Shown one piece after another: positions 11,691 to 18,723 of a stretch of 64,000 bases of DNA. The DNA lies in contig PMTV01000029.1 of the NCBI GenBank assembly GCA_003167215.1, forward strand, positions 151,598-215,597, read 5' to 3'. The position numbers and the translations under genes are program-made. The stretch is from Acidobacteriota bacterium (GTDB taxonomy: Bacteria > Acidobacteriota > Terriglobia > Acidiferrales > UBA7541). The notes beneath the pieces are model-generated. The model was not told the origin of the DNA and ran no database searches. It saw nothing but the letters and a program-made list of their open reading frames with translations. Position 1 is the first letter of the stretch; each line of letters begins with the position of its first letter.

Positions 11691-12614
11691 GTGGCTGTTT
11701 GCATTGCAGCGATTGCCGGAAAGAATACATTAATTGGCGTTTCGGACCGAATGTTGACAGCGGGGAATGGAGACATTGAATTTGAACCGGAGCAGGGAAA
11801 ATTTTGGCCACTTTCCCCTTCCATCGTCGCCCTGATCGCTGGCGATTCCACTGTGCAAGGCGAGTTACTAAAGCAAACCCACAAACAGGTTAAGGATTGG
11901 ATTTTTTCCGATCCAAATAGTTGGGTAAATGTAAAAGATGCGGCATCCCTGTATTGTCAGAAGTTCCGTGAACTCCGCAGGGAACGCGCAGAAGCAGCCG
12001 TACTTTGCCCATTAGGGTTGGATATTCAATCTTTCTTGGCGAATCAATCCACAATGGAACGAGAGTTGGTTGGCCAGATTGCGAACAGGCTCATAGAGTG
12101 GGATTTCCCGGAAGTTTTAGAAACTATCTTCATGGGCATCGATACGGACGGTCCAGTCAGCGACAAGGGCGAGAAGCTTACTTACCCTCAAATATACGTG
12201 ACCTACTATGACAAGCTTTTGTGCCTTAACACTGTGGGATTTGCTGCAATTGGTATCGGAAAAGCTCACGCCGATTCGCAATTTACCTTCACGGGGCATT
12301 GGCCACTAAAACCATTCGACGAAACATTGCCTCTGGCCTATGCCGCAAAAAAACGCGCAGAAGCAGCACCGGGAGTCGGTAAAAGTACGGACATTTTAGT
12401 GATTGGCCCAAATATAGCGAAAACAGTAAAAGTCGAGGACAGGCATTTACAGGAACTAGACCGGATCTACCGTAAAAGCAGGGCAGCCTCGATAAAGGCT
12501 GTGAACGTGGCCCAAAAAGAAACAAAGTCCTTCGTTGAGCGTGTAAATGCGGAGAAAGCCAAGCCGAAAACAAGTGCGGAGCCTGCCCCGTCAACAGAAT
12601 CTGTGAAAAAATAA
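11691..12614 (+). CDS. Ntn-hydrolase-like (proteasome beta-type fold) protein, transposon cargo
   Basis: 307 residues starting at a GTG 5 nt after GAGGAG. Residues 3-52 read like the start of a 20S-proteasome/HslV-type subunit: AVCIAAIAGKNTLIGVSDR, then MLTAGNG, then KFWPLSPSIVALIAGD, where proteasome subunits have an A/D-x-R-x-T-x-G and KI(Y/F)PI...AGD pattern. The expected N-terminal Thr is absent: Cys4 is the closest potential nucleophile. The position of the catalytic Lys33 appears to be Gln or another non-lysine residue. A C-terminal Lys/Ala-rich helical tail follows (residues 260-307). It lies alone on its strand between the left repeat and the convergent transposase unit. The fold assignment is inference; proteolytic activity is doubtful. 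Confidence 0.65.
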   Translation: MAVCIAAIAGKNTLIGVSDRMLTAGNGDIEFEPEQGKFWPLSPSIVALIAGDSTVQGELLKQTHKQVKDWIFSDPNSWVNVKDAASLYCQKFRELRRERAEAAVLCPLGLDIQSFLANQSTMERELVGQIANRLIEWDFPEVLETIFMGIDTDGPVSDKGEKLTYPQIYVTYYDKLLCLNTVGFAAIGIGKAHADSQFTFTGHWPLKPFDETLPLAYAAKKRAEAAPGVGKSTDILVIGPNIAKTVKVEDRHLQELDRIYRKSRAASIKAVNVAQKETKSFVERVNAEKAKPKTSAEPAPSTESVKK

Positions 12615-12637
12615 AAGGCCCGACTGGCATCGGGCCT
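12605..12637 (-). terminator. Intrinsic terminator of the transposase unit
   Basis: On the minus strand AGGCCCGA/TCGGGCCT (8-bp stem, loop of 6) is followed by TTTTATTTTTT, a strong rho-independent signal for leftward transcription of the transposase and the small gene. The rightward cargo gene ends (TAA 12612-12614) within the T-run region, so the hairpin may also protect its 3' end, but that strand lacks a U-tract. Confidence 0.75.
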
Positions 12638-12685
12638 CAGGGAGCTTGAGTTGAACATACAAACTCTAACACAGGAGTGTGTTCA

Positions 12686-12838
12686 ATGGAATTCAGCGAA
12701 GAATTTTTTCAATTTGCTGTTGAACTGCTGAAAGCTGCAACGAAAGACTTGCAGGATATGCGGAGCGCAGGGCACCAGAACCAACCTTTGCCGATTGCTC
12801 AAGTGCCCGAACGCGAGAATCTAGATCAGCAACACTAG
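12686..12838 (+). CDS. Small ORF, 50 residues, antisense to the transposase-linked small gene
   Basis: Begins MEFSEEFFQFAVELLKAATK and ends LDQQH, an acidic amphipathic helix followed by a polar tail. An AGGAG site sits 8 nt upstream of the ATG, which is better than chance. It lies entirely opposite the 68-codon leftward ORF, so at most one may be a major product; both have good ribosome sites. No family recognised. Confidence 0.4.
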   Translation: MEFSEEFFQFAVELLKAATKDLQDMRSAGHQNQPLPIAQVPERENLDQQH

Positions 12839-12899
12839 CATGAAGAATTTCGAAGTATTTGGCAGCAGCTAACAAAAGATTTCGTTCTTGTTCGTTCAC
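12693..12899 (-). CDS. Small helical protein co-transcribed with the IS1595-type transposase
   Basis: 68 residues, GTG start 5 nt after AAAGGAG and only 10 bp after the transposase stop, so the two are almost certainly one mRNA that ends at the terminator at 12605-12637. The sequence (MNEQERNLLLAAAKYFEIL, VADLDSRVRALEQSAKV, LSAVQQQIEKIL) has heptad-like hydrophobic spacing and is predicted to be helical or coiled-coil. Function unknown; it could assist or regulate the transposase. Confidence 0.6.
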   Translation of the reverse strand: MNEQERNLLLAAAKYFEILHASVADLDSRVRALEQSAKVGSGALRSAYPASLSLQLSAVQQQIEKILR

Positions 12900-12909
12900 G
12901 ATGTCTCCT

Positions 12910-13803
12910 TTAAGCGGTTAGTTTTTCGAATGTGAGTACCGGGGCCGTAACCATATGACGCAAAGTATCCAAGAACAGGTCAGAGTTCTTCCGGCGATTA
13001 AAGCGGAAGGTCATTTCTTCGCAGTAGGCTTGGAGATGTTTCGCGCTGACTTTATGCCATGTGCCCATTATGCCGCGCTTGAGAAGCGAAAATGCGGACT
13101 CGACAGTATTGGTGTAGATGTCGCCCTTCGCATAGACGCGGAGCTTGTGGCGAATCGTCTTGTGTCGTCCGTCTTTCCGCAGATGTTTTGCGGCACTTCG
13201 GTATGCCTTCCAATCGTCCGTGAAAAGAATATCGACATCCTCGCTGATGTTCTCGCGGATGTATTTTTCGAGCGTTCCGCTCTTTGCATCCGAGGCATGA
13301 AAGAATCTGAGATCGCCGCCACGCTGACGGATTCCAATGACGACTTCCTTGTTGTCGTTTTTCGCTGCCTTTCCCTTCCACCAATTCTTGCCGCCGACGT
13401 AGGTTTCGTCCATTTCGACTTTGCCGCTGAGCATCGGCCTGTTGACTTCGACCATTGCCGCGCGGATTCTGTGGCAGAGATACCATGCGGTTCGGTAGCT
13501 TCCGATTCCCAGCGTCCGTTGCATCTGGCAAGCAGACATGCCCTTCTTGGCTTCACAGAGGAGCAAGGTAGCGAGGAACCACTTATTCAACGGCAGGTGG
13601 CTGTCATTGAAAATCGTTCCAGCCGTCACGGTGAATTGGTAGTCACATTGTTTGCAGTAGAACAGTTGCTTTTCCGTCTCAAGCTCGACCACTGGCATCT
13701 TGCAGCGCAAACATTGGACGCCTTCGGGCCAGCGAAGCCGGACAAGCAACTCTCGGCACTTTTCATCGGTCGGGAACATGGTATTTATATCAACTAGGTT
13801 CAC
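12910..13803 (-). CDS. IS1595-family (ISXO2-like) DDE transposase
   Basis: 297 residues, full length. The N-terminal zinc ribbon has CLRCKMP...CKQCDYQFTV (residues about 31-55), typical of IS1595 transposases. It is followed by a helix-turn-helix-like segment (MSACQMQRTLGIGSYRTAW). The catalytic core shows the first Asp in GKVEMDETYVGGK, the second in ILFTDDWKAYRS, and the third acidic residue in TNTVESAFSLLKRG. Start is a GTG behind GCGAGG. No frameshift or stop is present, so it is potentially active. It faces the cargo gene convergently inside the element. Confidence 0.95.
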   Translation of the reverse strand: MNLVDINTMFPTDEKCRELLVRLRWPEGVQCLRCKMPVVELETEKQLFYCKQCDYQFTVTAGTIFNDSHLPLNKWFLATLLLCEAKKGMSACQMQRTLGIGSYRTAWYLCHRIRAAMVEVNRPMLSGKVEMDETYVGGKNWWKGKAAKNDNKEVVIGIRQRGGDLRFFHASDAKSGTLEKYIRENISEDVDILFTDDWKAYRSAAKHLRKDGRHKTIRHKLRVYAKGDIYTNTVESAFSLLKRGIMGTWHKVSAKHLQAYCEEMTFRFNRRKNSDLFLDTLRHMVTAPVLTFEKLTA

Positions 13804-13982
13804 AGGGTGCCTCGCGTGGAAAAGGGTAGAAAACAGATGCTAAAACGGGTGCCGACCAGAAAATTGCTGGCATCCATAAAAAGGGACTTGCGGCAGGCTG
13901 TTAGAGCATCTGCCGCATCCGCTAAGCCTAAGAAGGATTGAGGAGTTAGAATCGCCATGACCAATAATCTCAAATTGCCTGA
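13804..13982. other. Non-coding right part of the mobile element
   Basis: Upstream region of the leftward transposase. It holds an 8-bp stem TGCGGCAG/CTGCCGCA (13889-13896 and 13910-13917, 13-nt loop) about 70 bp from the right repeat. A similar-size hairpin lies near the left end. No supported gene. Such subterminal hairpins may block read-in transcription or take part in transposase binding. Confidence 0.5.
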
Positions 13983-14005
13983 CTTTTGTCAAGTGCATAA
14001 TCATG
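13983..14005 (-). repeat. Right terminal inverted repeat of the IS1595-type element
   Basis: Reverse complement begins CAT then the 20-base core shared exactly with the left end. Immediately followed by the target duplication. Confidence 0.88.
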
Positions 14006-14013
14006 AGAAATGG
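14006..14013 (+). repeat. Target-site duplication, right copy
   Basis: AGAAATGG, identical to the copy at 11582-11589. Confidence 0.8.
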
Positions 14014-14230
14014 CTGTAACTCACTCAAAACAAACGACCCGAGCATTTCTACCCGGGGCCAGAACTGGATGTAGTCGGTTATATTGTTGCGAAAATTTCA
14101 CTCGTTTTCGGCGTTCTGCCCGCCCTCTTTTTGCCTTCTCCGCTCCGGAGGCAAGTGTCCCTCCCAGGGCGTTGCAAATACTCCGGAACCCGCATAGGCT
14201 GTGCGTCACTCAAAGGAGTTCTTCGGCACC

Positions 14231-15070
14231 GTGGCGTTGAACAAGACATTCTCGGTGAACTCGATTAAGTTCGGCGCAAACGCCCCGTTGTTCGTGATCG
14301 CGGGTCCGTGCGTGATCGAAAGCGAGTCACACGCGTTGCGAATGGCGGAAAGTCTGGGCGCCATCGCCTCCGAAATGCACGTCCCATACATTTTCAAAGC
14401 CTCGTACGACAAAGCCAACCGCACCTCGCTCTCTTCATTCCGTGGTCCAGGCTTGAAAAAGGGTTTGGCAATCCTAAAAAATATTAAGAAAAAAACCGGC
14501 CTGCCGATTCTCACCGACGTCCACGACGTTTCGCACGTCGGCCCCGCCGCCGAAGTCTGCGACATCCTTCAAATTCCGGCATTCCTCTGCCGCCAAACGG
14601 ATTTGCTTGTTGCCGCCGGCCGCTCCGGCCGCGTTGTGAATGTGAAGAAGGGCCAATTCCTCTCGCCCTGGGAAATCGGCAACGCCGCGGAAAAAATCGC
14701 CGGCACCGGAAACGAAAAAATCATTCTCACCGAACGCGGAAGTTCCTTCGGCTATCAAAATCTCGTAGTCGATATGCGCTCTTTTCCCATCATGCGCAAA
14801 CTCGGCTATCCCGTTGTCTTCGACGTGACCCACGCCGTCCAATTGCCCGGCGGCGAAGGAAAATCCAGTGGCGGCCAGCCTGAATTCATCGAGCCGCTCG
14901 CGCGCGCCGGAACCGCCGCAGGCGTCGATGGAATCTTTCTCGAAGTCCACGACAATCCCGCCAAGGCGCTTTCCGACGGCTCGAACGCGCTGCCTCTCTC
15001 TCGATTCCGACCGCTGCTCGAAAAAATCCTGAAGATCGCAGCGCTCGTACGCGAATGGAACTCGAAATGA
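14231..15070 (+). CDS. kdsA: Kdo-8-phosphate synthase (2-dehydro-3-deoxyphosphooctonate aldolase)
   Basis: Condenses PEP with D-arabinose 5-phosphate to Kdo 8-phosphate. 279 residues from the GTG that follows AAAGGAG at 14212-14218; a GTG at 14201 is an in-frame alternative but lies before that ribosome site. Motifs seen: FVIAGPCVIES, FKASYDKANRTS (PEP site), RQTDLLVAAG, KKGQFLSPWE and the C-terminal DGIFLEVHDNP. First gene of a kdsA-kdsD-kdsC operon; the next gene overlaps its stop by ATGA. Confidence 0.97.
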   Translation: MALNKTFSVNSIKFGANAPLFVIAGPCVIESESHALRMAESLGAIASEMHVPYIFKASYDKANRTSLSSFRGPGLKKGLAILKNIKKKTGLPILTDVHDVSHVGPAAEVCDILQIPAFLCRQTDLLVAAGRSGRVVNVKKGQFLSPWEIGNAAEKIAGTGNEKIILTERGSSFGYQNLVVDMRSFPIMRKLGYPVVFDVTHAVQLPGGEGKSSGGQPEFIEPLARAGTAAGVDGIFLEVHDNPAKALSDGSNALPLSRFRPLLEKILKIAALVREWNSK

Positions 15071-16026
15071 GTCTTGCCACCGCCAAACGCGTCCTGCGAA
15101 TTGAATCCGAAGCCATCGCCGGCCTGATCGACCGTCTCGATGACCGCTTCGAAAAAGCGGTCGAACTTTTATACGCGTGCAAAGGCCGAGTCGTCGTCAC
15201 CGGCCTCGGCAAGTCCGGCCTCATCGGACGCAAAACTGCCGCCACTTTCGCGAGCATCGGCACTCCGTCACTTTTTCTCCACGCCGCGGAAGCGCTTCAC
15301 GGCGATCTCGGCATGCTCACCGCGGACGATGTTCTACTCGCGATTTCCTCCAGCGGAGAAACCGAAGAATTAGTCGAGCTGATGGAATCCGTTAAGCGTC
15401 TGGGCGTCCATGTCATCACACTCACCGCCAACCCGCGCTCCACTCTTGCCGGCACAAGCGACATCGTTCTCGACATCGCCGTAAAAGAAGAGGCGTGCTC
15501 GCTGAATCTCGCTCCCACCGCGTCTACCGCCGCCGCACTAGCCATGGGTGACGCTCTCGCTATCTCACTCCTCGAACGCCGCGGCTTCAAAGAAGAAGAT
15601 TTTGCCGCGCTGCATCCCGGCGGACGCCTTGGGAAAAAACTGCGCCGCGTCGAAGCCCTGATGCACTCCGGCGAAGACGCGCCAAGGGTGCTACCAACTG
15701 CGAAGATGCCCGACGTAATCTACGAAATGAGTCGCAAAGGGCTGGGCCTCGCCGCCGTCACCGAGCCGAACGGCCGCGTCCTCGGCATCATCACGGACGG
15801 CGATTTGCGCCGCGTCATGCTAAAGCAAAAAGAAAATGTCCTGGGATTGACGGCCGCCGATTGCATGACGAAAAATCCCGTCACGATTCCGCGCACCGAG
15901 CTCGCCGCCAGCGCTCTGCGCCGGATGGAGGAAAGGAAAATCACCTCCGTCCTCGTCGTGGATTCCGCCGGCCGCCTCGAAGGCGTCCTCCACGTCCACG
16001 ACCTCTGGACTCTTCAATTGTTCTAA
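15067..16026 (+). CDS. kdsD: D-arabinose 5-phosphate isomerase
   Basis: Converts ribulose 5-phosphate to arabinose 5-phosphate, the substrate of KdsA. 319 residues. The N-terminal SIS sugar-isomerase domain has TGLGKSGLIGRKTAATFAS, the histidine in HAAEALHGDLGM, and SSSGETEE. Two CBS domains (about residues 205-265 and 270-319, with ITDGDLRR) follow. Start chosen at the ATG overlapping the kdsA stop (ATGA), implying translational coupling; an ATG four codons upstream is also in frame. Confidence 0.97.
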   Translation: MSLATAKRVLRIESEAIAGLIDRLDDRFEKAVELLYACKGRVVVTGLGKSGLIGRKTAATFASIGTPSLFLHAAEALHGDLGMLTADDVLLAISSSGETEELVELMESVKRLGVHVITLTANPRSTLAGTSDIVLDIAVKEEACSLNLAPTASTAAALAMGDALAISLLERRGFKEEDFAALHPGGRLGKKLRRVEALMHSGEDAPRVLPTAKMPDVIYEMSRKGLGLAAVTEPNGRVLGIITDGDLRRVMLKQKENVLGLTAADCMTKNPVTIPRTELAASALRRMEERKITSVLVVDSAGRLEGVLHVHDLWTLQLF

Positions 16027-16039
16027 AGGACATGTGCAA

Positions 16040-16600
16040 ATGGCGATACGAGAAATCAAATATCCGGCAAAGGCAATGCGCCGAGCAAAATCAATCCGCG
16101 TCCTCTTAATGGATGTGGACGGCACCTTGACTCCCAGCGTGGTCTGCCTGCAAACATTTCCTGACAATAGCGTCGCGGAGATGAAAGTTTTCGACCCGCA
16201 TGACGGTGCTGGAATCAAGCTGGCCGGCATCATGGGCATCCGGACGGGACTGATTACCGGCCGCGATTCTCCCGCGACCACGCGCCGCGCCCGCGAAATG
16301 GGAATGGAATTTGTGATTCAGGGCCAGCCGAAGAAACTCGAATCCTACAAAGCGATCCTTATCCGCGCCGGCGTGACCGACGAAGAAGTCGCCTACATCG
16401 GCGACGACTTGCCTGACCTGCCAATTCTCGGCCGCGTAGGACTAGCTGTCGCCGTCGCCGACGCCGTAGTAGAAGTGAAACGCGCCGCGCATTACATCAC
16501 CACGGTAGCCGGAGGCAAAGGTGCAGCCCGCGAAGTAGTGGAGCTAATCCTCAAAGCGCAGGGAAAATGGAAGAAAGCCATTCCGCAAGCTATCGCCTGA
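16040..16600 (+). CDS. kdsC: Kdo-8-phosphate phosphatase (HAD family)
   Basis: Removes the phosphate from Kdo 8-phosphate before activation by KdsB. 186 residues, C0-type HAD phosphatase: motif I MDVDGTLT, motif II LITGRDS, Lys in QGQPKKLESY, and motif IV GDDLPDLP. The ATG used lies 9 nt after AAAGGA; a GTG two codons earlier is in frame but too close to that site. Last gene of the kds operon; lptCAB, which often follow, are not here. Confidence 0.95.
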   Translation: MAIREIKYPAKAMRRAKSIRVLLMDVDGTLTPSVVCLQTFPDNSVAEMKVFDPHDGAGIKLAGIMGIRTGLITGRDSPATTRRAREMGMEFVIQGQPKKLESYKAILIRAGVTDEEVAYIGDDLPDLPILGRVGLAVAVADAVVEVKRAAHYITTVAGGKGAAREVVELILKAQGKWKKAIPQAIA

Positions 16601-16633
16601 AGCGGAATCTCAATCTATCAGCGGGTAATATAA

Positions 16634-16707
16634 TGGAGCGGGAGAAGGGAATCGAACCCTCACCTATAGCTTGGGAAGCTATCGTTCTACCACTGAACTA
16701 CTCCCGC
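16634..16707 (-). tRNA. tRNA-Gly (anticodon CCC), CCA encoded
   Basis: On the minus strand a complete cloverleaf can be folded. The acceptor stem GCGGGAG/CTCCCGC is followed by T and an encoded CCA. The D-arm contains AGTTCAGTGGTAGA, and the anticodon stem ATAGC/GCTAT encloses the loop TTCCCAA, giving CCC. The T-arm is GAGGG-TTCGATT-CCCTT with a G-T closing pair. It decodes GGG. Lies alone between kdsC and the ubiD-type gene. Confidence 0.95.
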
Positions 16708-16873
16708 TCATCTCGAACAAATTGGAGAATAGCACCGCGCTCGCCGCGCACGCAAGCAGCGCCTCTGCCCGTCCATATCCTCTGCGCAGGCGAGGCAACG
16801 TGCTAGAGTTGGCGGCTTCGCAATAGCAACGCGGACTGAGCAATGATGCATAAGACGACGGCGTGGAGGGGAA

Positions 16874-18343
16874 GTGGCTTATAGAGACTTGCGGGATTTT
16901 GTGCACAAGTTGGGGAAGGAGGATGAGCTGCAGCGCGTTTCGGCTGAGGTTGATCCGATTCTCGAGATCACCGAGGTCACTGACCGCGTGGTGAAGGCAG
17001 CCGGGCCGGCGCTGCTGTTTGAGCATCCCAAAGGCTCCACGGTTCCGGCGGTAACGAATCTCCTGGGGAGCGAGCGGCGCATGTGTCTGGCGCTGGAAGC
17101 GGATTCCTTGGACCAAGTAGCCGAGCGCGTGCATTCGTTCTTAGACGTGAAATCGCCGCAGGGAATTTTGGAGAAGGTGAAGATGCTGCCGAAGCTGGCA
17201 GAAATCGGGTCATTTTTCCCGAAGACCGTACGCAGCGGCGCTTGCCAGGAAATGGTTCGCACGGAGAATTTTTCGCTCGATTATTTCCCTATACTGAAGT
17301 GCTGGCCGCAGGACGGCGGGCGTTATATCACGTGGCCCATGGTGATCACGAAGAATCCGGAAACGGGGAAACGCAACGTGGGCTGCTACCGCATGCAGGT
17401 ATATGACGAGCGCACCACCGGAATGCATTGGCAGACGCAGAAACACGGAGCCGAACATTTCCGCAGCGCCCGCGCAAAAAACCGGGAAGGAAAGCTTGAG
17501 GTAGCGGTGGCGATCGGCGCGGATCCCGCAACAGCCCTAGCTGGAATTTTGCCCATACCGCCCGATCTCGACGAATTTCTTTTTTCCGGCTTCCTGCGCA
17601 GGGATCCCGTGGAGCTGGTGGCGTGCAAGACGGTAGAGCTGGAAGTTCCGGCGAACGCAGAAATTGTCCTGGAGGGATACGTCAACCTGGGCGAGATGCA
17701 GACAGAAGGCCCTTTCGGCGATCACACAGGTTTTTACTCCCTGGAAGGATCTTTTCCCGTGTTTCACATCACCTGCATAACGCATCGCAAGGATCCGCTC
17801 TACTTGACGACTATCGTCGGCCCGCCGCCGCAGGAAGACTATTTCATGGGCCACGCGATCGAACGCATATTTCTGCCGGTAATGAAAATGCAGTATCCGG
17901 AAATTGTGGACGTCGCCATGCCCGCGGAAGGGATTTTCCAGAACCTGATGATCGTCTCTATTCGCAAAAGCTATCCCGGACAAGCGCGCAAGATCATGAA
18001 CGCGATATGGTCCCTCGGTCAGGCCATGTTTACCAAGGTAGTTGTGGTGGTGGATCACGATGTGAATGTCCAGGATTCCAGTGAAGTGGTCTGGAAAGCG
18101 TTGTGCGCCATCGATCCGGAGCGAGATGTCCAATTTGTGCTAGGTCCGGTGGACACGCTCGACCATGCCGCGCGCCGCCAGGATTACGGTTCGAAGATGG
18201 GCGTGGACGCCACGCGGAAATGGCCGGAGGAAGGTTATACCGGCCGCTGGCCCGACGAAATCAAGATGGACGAAGCCACAAAACGGCGGGTTGACAAAAT
18301 TTGGCAACAGTTAAAATTGGTAAAGGAGGCAAAGAAGCAATAA
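16874..18343 (+). CDS. UbiD-family (prenylated-FMN-dependent) decarboxylase
   Basis: 489 residues, matching UbiD-type 3-polyprenyl-4-hydroxybenzoate decarboxylases, which need prenyl-FMN made by a UbiX partner (none in this window). Motifs: TNLLGSERRM near residue 60, the Arg-rich prFMN-binding segment around NVGCYRMQ, and the catalytic Glu-Arg-Glu region represented by VLEGYVNLGEMQTEGPFGDHTG. Role is probably quinone biosynthesis, either ubiquinone-like or the futalosine menaquinone route; other aromatic acids are possible. Start is a GTG 3-8 nt after GGAGGGG. It stands alone, followed by a possible terminator. Confidence 0.9.
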   Translation: MAYRDLRDFVHKLGKEDELQRVSAEVDPILEITEVTDRVVKAAGPALLFEHPKGSTVPAVTNLLGSERRMCLALEADSLDQVAERVHSFLDVKSPQGILEKVKMLPKLAEIGSFFPKTVRSGACQEMVRTENFSLDYFPILKCWPQDGGRYITWPMVITKNPETGKRNVGCYRMQVYDERTTGMHWQTQKHGAEHFRSARAKNREGKLEVAVAIGADPATALAGILPIPPDLDEFLFSGFLRRDPVELVACKTVELEVPANAEIVLEGYVNLGEMQTEGPFGDHTGFYSLEGSFPVFHITCITHRKDPLYLTTIVGPPPQEDYFMGHAIERIFLPVMKMQYPEIVDVAMPAEGIFQNLMIVSIRKSYPGQARKIMNAIWSLGQAMFTKVVVVVDHDVNVQDSSEVVWKALCAIDPERDVQFVLGPVDTLDHAARRQDYGSKMGVDATRKWPEEGYTGRWPDEIKMDEATKRRVDKIWQQLKLVKEAKKQ

Positions 18344-18723
18344 CGTTAGCGAGCCAATTCGAGCCCTTCAACGGTCCATCTTCGCCTCGCGTTTCGCCTT
18401 TTCCTACAAGGCTTTGCTCCACTTACCTGTACTTTTCACCTGTACGTTTTCGCCACCTGTTCTCTAAGACAGGTTTTTACCAATAGCACACTCCCCGAAC
18501 ACGTTGCTTGACAGTGAGTGCTGCGGATGTAATAAACGGTGAAAGCGGAACGTACCGGCCGTAGCAGTACTACTGGGCTACTGCACGCAACATCGAATGA
18601 GAGCCTCACGGGCTGAGAGGCGAAAGCGGCAAGCGAAGCAGAAAAAGATTCCGAAAGAAATTCGAGAGTGAAGCCGGGTCCGACCTGCGAAGCGGGACGG
18701 AGTGAGGAGCGAGGGGCCGCGCG
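18344..18723 (+). other. Long structured leader region upstream of pilM
   Basis: About 380 bp without a gene. The first part has three ACCTGT copies (18425, 18438, 18455) and a terminator-like hairpin. The second part (about 18530-18720) has several short self-complementary stretches (GTAGC/GCTAC, GCCTC/GAGGC) and two copies of GAAAGCGG. It ends in a purine-rich GAGGAGCGAGGGG before the pilM ATG. It could be a cis-regulatory RNA, but I could not match it to a c-di-GMP riboswitch consensus. Confidence 0.4.
18455..18478 (+). terminator. Possible intrinsic terminator after the UbiD-family gene
   Basis: ACCTGT/ACAGGT (6-bp stem, 8-nt loop) followed by TTTTT. The stem is short, so termination may be weak. 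ACCTGTAC also occurs as direct repeats at 18425-18432 and 18438-18445. Confidence 0.4.

Larger units (their letters stand above)
11590..14005. mobile_element. IS1595-type transposable element with cargo genes (2416 bp)
   Basis: Both ends are defined by sequence. A perfect 20-bp inverted repeat GATTATGCACTTGACAAAAG lies at 11593-11612, with its complement at 13983-14002. Three bases outside each repeat lies an identical 8-bp direct repeat AGAAATGG (11582-11589 and 14006-14013), the duplication length known for the IS1595 family. Inside are a leftward IS1595/ISXO2-type transposase, a 68-codon leftward gene coupled to it, a 50-codon rightward ORF antisense to that gene, and a rightward Ntn-hydrolase-like cargo gene. 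All components look intact, and the matching duplication suggests recent insertion. Confidence 0.88.

Noticed and set aside
12955..13797. 280-residue rightward open frame
   Set aside because: Lies exactly antisense to the intact IS1595-type transposase and has no family-like motifs; a shadow frame of GC-biased codons.
18530..18720. c-di-GMP (GEMM) riboswitch or hammerhead ribozyme before pilM
   Set aside because: The GEMM core could not be located, and the CTGA...GAAA segment near 18620 lacks the CUGANGA hammerhead order.
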